Made by a program: the position numbers and the translations under genes
Shown: positions 1 through 6,192 of the stretch, one piece after another
How the letters are laid out: each line of letters starts with the position of its first letter
Position numbering within the stretch: position 1 is the stretch's first letter
Notes under the pieces: generated by a model
Told to the model about the DNA's origin: nothing
Seen by the model: the letters and a program-made list of their open reading frames with translations, nothing else
The model's database searches: none
DNA from: Candidatus Berkiella aquae
GTDB lineage: Bacteria > Pseudomonadota > Gammaproteobacteria > Berkiellales > Berkiellaceae
Reading direction: 5' to 3'
Assembly: GCF_001431295.2 (NCBI RefSeq)
Contig: NZ_LKAJ02000001.1
Span: 682,001-746,000, forward strand
DNA: 64,000 bases

Positions 1-91
1 CTTCGAAGGTTTCTTCAATGCTGTATTCATGGCGGGCTTTGCGGTTTTCAGCAATCCGCGAATTGTCGTTTGACGGTTTTTTCTTACTCAT
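1..91 (-). CDS. smpB: SsrA-binding protein SmpB (5' part only)
   Basis: Reading leftward from the ATG at 89-91, the frame stays open to the window edge and gives a Lys-rich N-terminus (MSKKKPSNDN...) followed by IAENRKARHEYSIEETFE. This matches the conserved SmpB start, where N-R-K-A-R/K-H-x-Y/F precedes the first strand of the OB-fold. SmpB binds tmRNA (SsrA) and carries it to stalled ribosomes for trans-translation. Only about 30 residues are in the window. It is divergent from ratA, the usual smpB/ratA neighbourhood in gammaproteobacteria. Identification is from the N-terminal motif plus this context. Confidence 0.9.
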   Translation of the reverse strand, partial: MSKKKPSNDNSRIAENRKARHEYSIEETFE

Positions 92-115
92 AGTCAGAAT
101 ATTATACGTGGGTGC

Positions 116-144
116 TTAGAAAAATAAATCATTACTATTATAAT
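116..144 (+). promoter_or_regulatory. Possible sigma-70 promoter for ratA-rnfH
   Basis: A perfect TATAAT lies at 139-144, and TTAGAA (4 of 6 matches to the -35 consensus) lies at 116-121 with a 17-nt spacer. It sits 37 bases upstream of the ratA start in the smpB/ratA divergent gap. The -35 is weak, so this is a suggestion only. Confidence 0.35.
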
Positions 145-180
145 AGGCCCAATAAATGATAAAGGGGGAGACAAAAGACG

Positions 181-615
181 ATGGCAACCATCTTTCGTAG
201 CGCTTTTGTACCGTTCAGTTGTGCCCAAATGTACGATTTAGTGAACGATATTGAACAATATCCCCAATTCTTGCCCTGGTGCCCAAATACCGAGATTTTG
301 AGCCGGACATCAGAAGAAATCCAAGCAACTGTCCATTTTGCCAAAGGGGCGCTTGCTAAATCCTTTACCACCGTCAATCGTTTGCTACCCCATAAACGTG
401 TTGAAATGCGTTTGCTCCAAGGGCCATTTCGCCATCTGGAAGGGTTATGGCAATTTGAATCCATTGCCGATCAAGGTAGCAGAGTTACTCTGAACTTATC
501 ATTTGAATTTAACAATAAGCTATTAGCTTTTGCCCTAGGGCCTTTCTTTCATCAAATGGCCAGTAGCATGGTTGAATCTTTTACCAAACGAGCACATCAA
601 GTTTATGCCGGATAA
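181..615 (+). CDS. ratA: RatA-family SRPBCC/START-like protein (ribosome association toxin / CoQ-binding homologue)
   Basis: The 144-residue product has the size and N-terminus of the RatA/Coq10 family: an R-S-A-x-V start, then a YDLVNDIEQYPQFLPWC stretch (about residues 20-35) with the conserved Y-P-x-F-L-P-W-C. The fold is a single SRPBCC hydrophobic-pocket domain. In E. coli RatA has been reported to block 70S assembly when overproduced; relatives of Coq10 bind ubiquinone. Which role applies here cannot be read from the sequence. The stop overlaps the start of rnfH, so the two are almost certainly co-transcribed, as in many gammaproteobacteria. The GGGGGAG upstream of the ATG at 181 is a good ribosome-binding site. 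Confidence 0.9.
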   Translation: MATIFRSAFVPFSCAQMYDLVNDIEQYPQFLPWCPNTEILSRTSEEIQATVHFAKGALAKSFTTVNRLLPHKRVEMRLLQGPFRHLEGLWQFESIADQGSRVTLNLSFEFNNKLLAFALGPFFHQMASSMVESFTKRAHQVYAG

Positions 616-952
616 TGACCTTGCCGTCAAAGTCGTTTTTGCAGCGGCTTCTGATCAATACAAAATAGTCGATTTAACGGTTCCTGCGGGTACGACGCTC
701 TTACAAGCCATCGAAAGCTCGGGGTTATTATCGTTTTTTCCTGAAATCGATCTTTTCACCGAGGATTTAAAGCGACGAAATCAGGTTGGGATCTTTGGGG
801 AATTGAAAACACTCGATCACATCTTAAGTGAAGAGGATAGAGTTGAAATCTATCGACCCTTACATAAAGATCCAATGCAAGCGAGAAAAGATCGTATACA
901 AATGGTCAAAAAGAAAAAATTTAAGCCACTTCGGGCAAAGGATCCTGCGTAA
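605..952 (+). CDS. rnfH: RnfH-family ubiquitin-like-fold protein
   Basis: This 115-residue protein has the RnfH/UPF0125 pattern: an N-terminal beta strand (VKVVFAA), the segment VPAGTTLLQAIESSGL (about residues 27-42), then a GIFG motif and DRVEIYRPL near residue 90. The C-terminus is a basic tail rich in Lys. The family has a beta-grasp fold and unknown biochemical function; the name comes from linkage to rnf genes elsewhere. I place the start at ATG 605, which overlaps the ratA stop by 11 bases. An in-frame ATG at 572 lies deep inside ratA and adds residues absent from the family. Its 3' end overlaps the convergent bamE by about 32 bases. Confidence 0.85.
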   Translation: MPDNDLAVKVVFAAASDQYKIVDLTVPAGTTLLQAIESSGLLSFFPEIDLFTEDLKRRNQVGIFGELKTLDHILSEEDRVEIYRPLHKDPMQARKDRIQMVKKKKFKPLRAKDPA

Positions 953-1262
953 TTTTTTCAACATAGCCATTTTCAAAATAAATGGCTAAATGACGACGTA
1001 TTTCTTCACCTTCATTCGGCTTTTCAAGATAGACATAATCCCAACGATTGGTATGAAAAACGTCATGTAACATGGGAGTACCGAGAATATAGCGAACTTC
1101 TTCTTCGCTCATGCCCGCATGAATCAATGAAATAGATTCTGTTGAGATATCATTTCCTTGAATCAGATCGAAGCGATAGGGGCGTACAAAGCAAGCGCTT
1201 AAGCTCAAGCTTAAAAGTAACCAACAGGCACATTGTCGTAGAGTACGGGGTTGAACTTTCAT
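921..1262 (-). CDS. bamE: Outer membrane assembly lipoprotein BamE (SmpA/OmlA family)
   Basis: The 113-residue product starts with a signal peptide ending in a lipobox LSAC (Cys24), so it should be lipidated and sent to the outer membrane. The mature part carries the BamE core: YRFDLIQGN, then I-H-A-G-M-S-E-E-E-V-R-Y-I-L-G-T-P-M with the conserved G-M-x-x-x-x-V and L-G-T-P, and a W-D-Y-V-Y motif. BamE is a small subunit of the BAM complex that inserts beta-barrel proteins. It is divergent from fur and convergent with rnfH, a typical arrangement in gammaproteobacteria. Length matches the family. Confidence 0.93.
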   Translation of the reverse strand: MKVQPRTLRQCACWLLLSLSLSACFVRPYRFDLIQGNDISTESISLIHAGMSEEEVRYILGTPMLHDVFHTNRWDYVYLEKPNEGEEIRRHLAIYFENGYVEKITQDPLPEVA

Positions 1263-1312
1263 CGTATTATCTTAGTAAGCTTAATATAACTTTGTAGACT
1301 CTATAATGGGAG

Positions 1313-1384
1313 CAAGGCTAACATTTCCCAAGCAGGGTATCAAGTTAGTGGGGATGCATGCAGTGCTGGGAAATGATAGCCTTG
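1313..1384. promoter_or_regulatory. Long imperfect hairpin in the fur leader
   Basis: Arms at 1313-1334 and 1364-1384 are reverse complements apart from one mismatch and one extra base, forming a stem of about 21 bp around a loop of about 29 bases. It sits 33 bases before the fur start. A TATAAT at 1302-1307 just upstream could be the fur -10, although no good -35 is visible, so the stem may lie in the fur 5' leader. No poly-T follows, so it is not a simple terminator. Confidence 0.5.
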
Positions 1385-1417
1385 GCAAGTCAAAATCAAA
1401 GAGATGCTTTATAAAAA

Positions 1418-1846
1418 ATGTCAGAAGATAAACTTGATGATAAAGAACTCAAAAAAGCAGGATTGAAAGTAACGCTCCCCCGTTTGAAGATTCTAAGTAT
1501 CTTAGAAAACGCCAAACAGCGACATATCAGTGCCGAAGATGTCTATAAAACCTTGCTAGAGTCCGGTGATGATGTGGGCCTGGCAACGGTTTATCGCGTT
1601 CTAACCCAATTTGAAGCCGCAGGACTCGTTATTCGCCATCATTTTGATACGGGCGGCCACGCGGTATTTGAGCTCGATGCAGGGCATCACCATGACCATT
1701 TGGTTTGTATCAAATGTGGGAAGGTTGAAGAATTTGTTGATAAGGTTATTGAAGAACGCCAGATAGCGATTGCTAAGCAATTTGGTTTCAGTATCACAGA
1801 GCATTGCCTCTATCTTTATGGTACGTGCAAGAGCTGCCAGGAATAG
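1418..1846 (+). CDS. fur: Ferric uptake regulator Fur
   Basis: The 142-residue product is a full-length Fur. Residues 1-80 form the winged-helix DNA-binding domain, with KVTLPRLKILSIL near residue 20 and the recognition-helix segment LATVYRVLTQFEAAGLV at about 55-71. The C-terminal dimerisation domain has the metal-binding HHHDH cluster (90-94), C97-x-x-C100 and C137-x-x-C140. Fur uses Fe(II) as corepressor and binds 19-bp AT-rich Fur boxes at iron-uptake promoters. No obvious Fur box is seen upstream of this gene. It is divergent from bamE, a common linkage. The spacer contains the long hairpin described separately. Confidence 0.96.
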   Translation: MSEDKLDDKELKKAGLKVTLPRLKILSILENAKQRHISAEDVYKTLLESGDDVGLATVYRVLTQFEAAGLVIRHHFDTGGHAVFELDAGHHHDHLVCIKCGKVEEFVDKVIEERQIAIAKQFGFSITEHCLYLYGTCKSCQE

Positions 1847-1960
1847 CAGCTTATCGACTAGACCGTTTATCCCCTGATAAAGCGCTATTTGAAAGCTAGC
1901 TTTTTGCTGGGCTATCCAATACTATGTCAGCCAACTTGATTTTACTAAAGGTTCGATATA

Positions 1961-2530
1961 ATGACTTGGGCAGCATTCAAAGACAAATTCGTAGAAAACG
2001 TTAAATATGTAGGTTCCTTAGCAGCAAGCTTGTTTACAGCGCCTTACTTAAGAGAGCTCTTTGACATGGTTGTTGATAATACGGTTGGCCGTCCTACCTC
2101 ACCTTATACTTATGTTCCTTATGTGATTGCACGAGAGGGCTTTGGTTATTTAGGTGCCCCTGTTGTGATTCAAGCGGCGACAACCCTTGCGCAAAAAGGT
2201 GGGCAAGTTGTTCGTAACAAAATTAAACCTAATACTCACGTTGTTGATACCACGGCTATACCCGTTGCACGTATTGTGTCACTAGATGATATTGAAGCAC
2301 ATAAACAAAAATTAGAAGCATTTCTTGCCGAAAATCCAGAAGCGGCAGAAGAAGTAGGGAAATTTACACCAACCGCGCATGAAAAATTAGTGAATCATGA
2401 ATGCTTTGATAGAGTTTTTACTGCTCTTGCAAAAATGGATAAAGAAAAGCAAAAGCAATTTTTCCAAAGATTTGCGACTCAACATGCAACACCAGAAGCA
2501 ACCGCTATTTGCAAAGCAAATACGTTGTAA
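1961..2530 (+). CDS. Hypothetical protein, 189 aa
   Basis: I do not recognise this family. The protein starts MTWAAFKDKFVENV and has two moderately hydrophobic stretches (around residues 17-35 and 60-75) that are too polar for certain membrane segments. The C-terminal half is helical and charged (residues 105-175). No Cys-based or catalytic motif stands out apart from single Cys residues near the end. AAAGG at 1945-1949 provides a ribosome-binding site for ATG 1961. The gene closes with its own intrinsic terminator at 2549-2577, so it is monocistronic. It lies at the start of an accessory region after fur. Confidence 0.7.
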   Translation: MTWAAFKDKFVENVKYVGSLAASLFTAPYLRELFDMVVDNTVGRPTSPYTYVPYVIAREGFGYLGAPVVIQAATTLAQKGGQVVRNKIKPNTHVVDTTAIPVARIVSLDDIEAHKQKLEAFLAENPEAAEEVGKFTPTAHEKLVNHECFDRVFTALAKMDKEKQKQFFQRFATQHATPEATAICKANTL

Positions 2531-2548
2531 AATCATTCACCAAATAAA

Positions 2549-2577
2549 AAAGGGTACTCACTCCGTGCCCTTTTTAT
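2549..2577 (+). terminator. Rho-independent terminator after the 189-aa gene
   Basis: AAAGGGTAC at 2549-2557 pairs with GTGCCCTTT at 2565-2573 (9 bp with one G-T wobble) around a 7-base loop, followed by a T-rich run (TTTTTATT). Confidence 0.85.
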
Positions 2578-2578
2578 T

Positions 2579-3037
2579 AAGATTAACCCTGAATTACTTA
2601 CTCAACATGAAAACCACTTATATCATGCTGTGTTCAGAAATGAACCTGAAATGGCCACTTATTTACTTGATCATGCCTCACCTTCATTAAAACAAAAATA
2701 ATTTTCCTATCGAGATAGATTAGGTCGAACGGCATTAGAGATTGCATTTGAATATAATCACTTTGTCTGTGTTAAGAGATTATTATCGCTGGGTGATGAT
2801 CTGACAAAATTGGATACAGAGCCAGGACGTAATTTGTTTAGAAAGCAATTGAAAAGCGGCAAGGTTTGGGTAACGATGTTTAACACATATGCTAGTAGCG
2901 TTAAATTAAGTGAAACGCCTGAAGCTTTATTACACCAAAATATTAAAATGCAGGAATCAAAGAAATTTATTGAAGAAGAAATGTTTCATTTGTTAAATGA
3001 AATGCCAGTAAGAAAAAAAGCTCGTTTGAAAGCCTAA
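2579..3037 (+). pseudogene. Remnant of an ankyrin-repeat protein gene (no start, internal stop)
   Basis: One frame (codons starting at positions equal to 2 modulo 3) reads through a recognisable pair of ankyrin-like repeats. The first has HLYHAVFRNEPEMATYLLDH. After an in-frame TAA at 2699-2701 the second follows, with DRLGRTALEIAFEYN and VKRLLSLGDDL. A helical, Lys-rich tail continues to the TAA at 3035-3037. No in-frame start precedes the first repeat. The remnant abuts the terminator of the preceding gene, so its 5' half appears to have been deleted. The distal part could still be translated from TTG 2810, but that would leave no repeat. Ankyrin repeats mediate protein binding and are frequent in effectors of intracellular bacteria. 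Confidence 0.7.
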
Positions 3038-3403
3038 GAGTGAGAAAATTAGCCTAAAGGTACTCTTTGAGTACCTTTAGTTAACAGGGGATAGGTTTGT
3101 TAACTAAAGCAAAGGGTTGTCATTTATCGCAAAAAAGCGTAAGCTGATATTCCTTGCTAAATTTTTTTAGTAACTAAATAAAAATAAACAAAGTGATGAC
3201 AATGTAAATAAATTACATTGCAAACAGAAAAATAACATCGCTTGGAGACTTTTTATGAAAATACTAGATATATCAAAACTCATACACCTATTACCTAGCA
3301 TTAAGATTTTACCTCCTTAAATTCTAAAGCCTATTCTATTTCATTTTTTAATTACCAATAGAAATGGTTATTGAATTGATGACATTTTCGTGAGGGATCG
3401 ACG
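3038..3403. other. Gene-poor gap rich in palindromes
   Basis: No convincing gene is present. A 21-residue reading frame at 3255-3320 (MKILDISKLIHLLPSIKILP...) has GGAG 8 bases upstream but no other support. The gap holds two overlapping perfect stem-loops (3054-3109, listed separately) and a perfect 8+8 palindrome at 3200-3220 (CAATGTAA, 5-base spacer, TTACATTG) that resembles the operator of a dimeric repressor. It precedes a run of small genes on the same strand. Confidence 0.5.
3054..3109. repeat. Two overlapping, mutually exclusive hairpins
   Basis: CTAAAGGTACTC (3054-3065) pairs perfectly with GAGTACCTTTAG (3069-3080) over a 3-base loop. CTTTAGTTAACA (3075-3086) pairs perfectly with TGTTAACTAAAG (3098-3109) over an 11-base loop. 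The segment CTTTAG at 3075-3080 belongs to both, so only one stem can be complete. No T-run follows, so this is not a plain intrinsic terminator. It could still stop or protect the pseudogene transcript. Confidence 0.6.
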
Positions 3404-3574
3404 ATGCCTAAAAGCAATTGGAATTCAACAATTGTTCAAATGAATCGTGCATGGAAAGAAATGAGAATCATGCATATTTTATCGAATTTAAGCGATGATG
3501 AATTTGAAAAAAAATTACTTAAATTTCAAATAAATGTTCAAAATAAAAAAACAAGCATTCGAAAAATAAAATAA
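3404..3574 (+). CDS. Small hypothetical protein, 56 aa
   Basis: The ATG at 3404 follows a GAGGG ribosome-binding site at 3393-3397. The product is short and basic. It has a helical core, MNRAWKEMRIMHILSNLSDD, in which hydrophobic positions repeat every three to four residues, and a Lys-rich end. I do not recognise the family. It heads a same-strand series of small genes up to 5363. Coding status rests on the ribosome-binding site and the amphipathic composition. Confidence 0.5.
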   Translation: MPKSNWNSTIVQMNRAWKEMRIMHILSNLSDDEFEKKLLKFQINVQNKKTSIRKIK

Positions 3575-3669
3575 TTTTTTTGGGTTGACATGAAAAATGA
3601 AATAAGGGAAGGTAAAAATAGCTTTAGAGGCCGAATAAAAAAATAATATTTTTCAAAAGGAGGTTAGAT

Positions 3670-4275
3670 ATGAAAAATAATATAAAAACAAACATCCTCG
3701 GTATATTAGTTTCTTCAATCATTCCAACGACATATGCTTGTATTCCAGAATTTATGCCAGAAACCCCTTATGTCAGTGCACAAATAGAGATTGCAGAAAA
3801 ACCTTATTCTGATTTTGAAGCAAGAAAAGCGCAAGGTAGAGTCGCAGCAGGATACCAATGGGGATATGATCAAGATACTAAGGTCGGCATTGAAGGGGGG
3901 ATCAATTTTTTTGAAAATGCACATTATACAATCTCTAATCAAGCTGCAAATGATGTTGGTTCAGTGAGACGAATAGGCTTAGATGCTTTAGCGGTTTTAG
4001 ATGTTTATGTAACGCCCGTAGTCGATTTTTTTGCTAAGGCAGGCCCTTCTGCAACATTTCAGAAATTTAAATACAACCATAATGGGATGACTTCTGAAAA
4101 TCATAAAGATGGATTAGCCGCTAAATTTGTTTTAGGGGTAGGCTACGATGTTACGCCTAATGTGAATGCTTATCTTGCACATGAATTTCAAACCAGTCAT
4201 CGACATGATGAAATGGAACATTCACGATTACCTACCAATAATACCGCTATAGGCATTCGTTATCATTTTTGTTAA
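3670..4275 (+). CDS. Outer-membrane beta-barrel-like protein, 201 aa
   Basis: A very strong ribosome-binding site (AAAGGAGG) precedes ATG 3670. Residues 1-23 form a Sec signal peptide ending T-Y-A, and the mature chain begins with Cys24. The rest alternates polar and hydrophobic residues in strand-like segments with aromatic girdle residues (for example VAAGYQWGYD, FVLGVGYDVTPNVNAYLAHEF). It ends with GIRYHFC, close to the C-terminal beta-signal of small porin/OmpA-like barrels, which normally end in Phe or Trp. The only cysteines of the mature protein are its first and last residues, which is odd. A small 8-strand barrel (OmpW/Opa/surface-antigen type) is the best guess. Confidence 0.75.
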   Translation: MKNNIKTNILGILVSSIIPTTYACIPEFMPETPYVSAQIEIAEKPYSDFEARKAQGRVAAGYQWGYDQDTKVGIEGGINFFENAHYTISNQAANDVGSVRRIGLDALAVLDVYVTPVVDFFAKAGPSATFQKFKYNHNGMTSENHKDGLAAKFVLGVGYDVTPNVNAYLAHEFQTSHRHDEMEHSRLPTNNTAIGIRYHFC

Positions 4276-4307
4276 CTCGACATAAAGATGATGAACAAGG
4301 AGGTAAA

Positions 4308-4649
4308 ATGAAACAATTAAAAATTGCCATATTTCTCGCACTGTTAATTCCTGTCTTAATTGTGTTGAATGTGAATGCATCAAGAAAAGTGGAAGAATCG
4401 TTCAAAAAAGCAGAATTTCAGCTAGAAGATGCTGCAGTTGATGCGATGATTACTGTCAAGGCCAAGGCCCTTTTTATTCAAGAGCCAACCTTGTCAGCTC
4501 GCGATATTCATGTTAACACGCAAGAGCAAATTGTGGTGCTAACTGGGGAGGTCGATACCCAGTTTGAAGAAAATGTCGCTTTGAATTTAGTTGAAAGCAT
4601 TAAAGAAGTCAGAGCAGTGCGTTCCGAATTAAAAGTTTGGCTTGCTTAG
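4308..4649 (+). CDS. BON-domain protein with N-terminal membrane anchor
   Basis: The start at ATG 4308 follows AAGGAGG by six bases; an upstream in-frame ATG-like start at 4269 lies in the preceding gene's end and lacks such a site. Residues 5-22 are a single hydrophobic segment (IAIFLALLIPVLIVL), either an uncleaved anchor or a signal peptide. Residues 40-113 match a BON domain: an alpha helix with ITVKAKALFIQE, the strand pair around IHVNTQEQIVVLTGEVDT, and the closing VRAVRSELKV. BON proteins such as OsmY sit in the periplasm and associate with membranes under osmotic or envelope stress. It is one gene of the closely spaced small-gene run. Confidence 0.8.
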   Translation: MKQLKIAIFLALLIPVLIVLNVNASRKVEESFKKAEFQLEDAAVDAMITVKAKALFIQEPTLSARDIHVNTQEQIVVLTGEVDTQFEENVALNLVESIKEVRAVRSELKVWLA

Positions 4650-4671
4650 TTAATGAGTAAAAGGAGGAGTT

Positions 4672-4974
4672 ATGCATTATACAAAAAACATATTCTTTTA
4701 CGGAAAAAACGGAGGCTCAAATTTGAATAATCGCAATTATTATCAATATAAAATTAAAGATGCAAACGATTTGATTCAAGTTCATTGGGAGGAAGTTAAA
4801 TTAAAGCTTCGATTATGGTGGCGTGAATTTACTCAGCATGATGTTGCCATGTTAGAAGATAAAACTGAGTCACTTTGTGCATTGTTACGCAAACGTTATG
4901 GTTATACTAAAGAGCGTGCTGAAATTGAAATTAAGAAATTTATAAAAGCCTATGGTTGGGAAGTTCAACACTAA
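4672..4974 (+). CDS. CsbD-like stress protein, 100 aa
   Basis: Residues 35-95 fit the CsbD/YjbJ family: W-x-x-V-K-L-K-L then a short linker, D-V-A-M-L-E-D-K, and the highly conserved L-R-K-R-Y-G-Y-T-K-E-R-A-E-x-E-I-x-K-F. CsbD-type proteins are small, abundant, stress-induced and of unknown mechanism. The N-terminal 30 residues are Asn/Tyr rich and not part of the family. The ATG at 4672 has a clear AGGAGGAG site. A second strong site (GGAGG at 4711) precedes a TTG at 4723, which would give a shorter form of about 83 residues. It lies between the BON gene and a basic 52-aa gene, so the run looks stress-related. Confidence 0.75.
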   Translation: MHYTKNIFFYGKNGGSNLNNRNYYQYKIKDANDLIQVHWEEVKLKLRLWWREFTQHDVAMLEDKTESLCALLRKRYGYTKERAEIEIKKFIKAYGWEVQH

Positions 4975-4986
4975 TAGGGAGGATAT

Positions 4987-5145
4987 ATGATGAAAAAACA
5001 TAAAAGAAAAGAAAAACGCTCAGAAGAATCAGATAATTTTTCCTATGCATTGAATAATAGCCATGAAAAGAAACACTCTAAGAGATGGTGTAAAAGGCAT
5101 AAGAAGTGGAATGTGGAATATTATTACGATACGCTAAATGATTAA
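4987..5145 (+). CDS. Small very basic hypothetical protein, 52 aa
   Basis: ATG 4987 is preceded by GGGAGG. The product is extremely rich in Lys, Arg and His (KKHKRKEKRSEE near the start, HEKKHSKRWCKRHKKW in the middle) and ends with a Tyr/acidic tail. It has one Cys. I do not recognise it. The charge pattern would suit nucleic-acid or membrane-surface binding, but that is a guess. It is the penultimate gene of the small-gene run. Confidence 0.55.
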   Translation: MMKKHKRKEKRSEESDNFSYALNNSHEKKHSKRWCKRHKKWNVEYYYDTLND

Positions 5146-5183
5146 CTAGGTTAATAACGACATAATAAATAAGGAGAAAAATC

Positions 5184-5363
5184 ATGAAAAATTTATCAAT
5201 CAATGAAACTCAACAAATTGCGGGTGGTCATAAAGAAGATGATCAAAACTATTTTGATAAAACAAAAGAAGTTATTGACGATGGACTAGATAAGGTAGAA
5301 GATGGTTATAAAAAAATTGCAGATAAGATTAATGACAAATTAGAACATCATTATTGCAAATAG
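5184..5363 (+). CDS. 59-aa peptide with double-glycine (bacteriocin-type) leader
   Basis: AAGGAGA precedes ATG 5184. Residues 1-15 read MKNLSINETQQIAGG, an excellent match to the class II bacteriocin/microcin leader pattern L-S-x-x-E-L-x-x-I-x-G-G, with Thr where Leu is usual. Cleavage after Gly15 would release a 44-residue, highly charged, probably helical core (acidic/Lys repeats such as KEVIDDGLDKVEDG) ending in H-H-Y-C-K with a single Cys. Such leaders are cut by C39 peptidase-ABC exporters. No such transporter, immunity gene or modification enzyme is visible nearby. The core does not look like a typical pore-forming bacteriocin (no hydrophobic stretch). An intrinsic terminator follows directly. 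Confidence 0.75.
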   Translation: MKNLSINETQQIAGGHKEDDQNYFDKTKEVIDDGLDKVEDGYKKIADKINDKLEHHYCK

Positions 5364-5374
5364 TGATATCTTTG

Positions 5375-5404
5375 AAACGGCACTTAATCAGTGCCGTTTT
5401 TTAT
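5375..5404. terminator. Bidirectional intrinsic terminator between convergent genes
   Basis: AAACGGCAC (5375-5383) pairs perfectly with GTGCCGTTT (5391-5399) around a 7-base loop, followed by TTTTATTTTT on the plus strand. A shorter U-rich tract is available on the minus strand. It ends the small-gene run and overlaps the last codons of the convergent DUF1275 gene. Confidence 0.88.
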
Positions 5405-6088
5405 TTTTAATGCCACAAAAATACAAAGAAATGCCATGACAATCGGAAGCAATAATGCGTTCAAGTCGAATAACACTTGTAGCACAGCCCCTAACCCACA
5501 ACCGATAATAAAGCCAAATAGACTGCTGCTGGTCAACTTAACTTGTTGTTTGGCAGCAATTGTTTTTTCTTCACTTGCTTGATGTTGATGAGCTAAGAGC
5601 GCTAGATCTAAGCTTAATTGAGTGGCATTATTAGTCATCGCAACGGTAGAAGGAGCGCCTTTGATAGCTAATTTCACCGCCGCACTTTGTACTGCCATGG
5701 CGCCTACCAGTAGCATGCCAGTTAAAACAGCCACAGCGCCATCGATATTAGCAAAAGGACCAAAGCAAATCGCTAATACCCAAGAAAAAATAAGCAATAA
5801 AGATTGTAAAATAAGCAATGGTACTAATACAGGAATGCCGGCTTTTTCAATGCGCCCTGCGGCCGCACTGACCAAACACAGCACTAACATAAAAACCGGT
5901 ACGGCCAGCAAAGGGCCTGTTTGACTAAACTTTCCAGTGACAAAATGAGCACCCACAATCACGATATTGCCAGTAATATGAGCCGCAAATAATCCTTCAA
6001 ATCCTAAAAAACCAATGGTATCGACACTACCTGCGGCAATGCTCAATATTAATAAAAGAATGGTTTTACCTGTGAATAACTTTAGCAT
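5384..6088 (-). CDS. DUF1275 (YoaK-like) inner-membrane protein
   Basis: The 234-residue protein is hydrophobic, with about six membrane segments. It carries the family's N-terminal signature: a first helix followed by GSVDTIGFLGFEGLF and AAHITGNIVIVG (about residues 20-47), corresponding to the D-x-x-x-F and H-x-T-G-N motifs of DUF1275. A later segment, VGAMAVQSAAVKLAI, and the T-N-N-A-T-Q L block match the second half. The function of the family is unknown; a transport role is commonly presumed. A charged loop (HQASEEKTIAAKQQVK) separates helices 4 and 5. It is convergent with the small-gene run and shares the terminator there. Confidence 0.85.
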   Translation of the reverse strand: MLKLFTGKTILLLILSIAAGSVDTIGFLGFEGLFAAHITGNIVIVGAHFVTGKFSQTGPLLAVPVFMLVLCLVSAAAGRIEKAGIPVLVPLLILQSLLLIFSWVLAICFGPFANIDGAVAVLTGMLLVGAMAVQSAAVKLAIKGAPSTVAMTNNATQLSLDLALLAHQHQASEEKTIAAKQQVKLTSSSLFGFIIGCGLGAVLQVLFDLNALLLPIVMAFLCIFVALKIKNGTD

Positions 6089-6192
6089 GCCACTTGATAT
6101 GAGTCTGGTTTGAATGCTAAGGCTATCGGCTTTTAAACGATCCTTTTCAAGCGCATGGGATGAAGTGATGGATGTATGACCAGTAATAAAGG

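Noticed and set aside
572-604. Upstream start for rnfH
   Set aside because: It lies inside ratA and adds residues not found in the family; ATG 605 fits the ratA overlap.
1957-1962. TATAAT as promoter of the 189-aa gene
   Set aside because: It overlaps the start codon and no -35 is in place.
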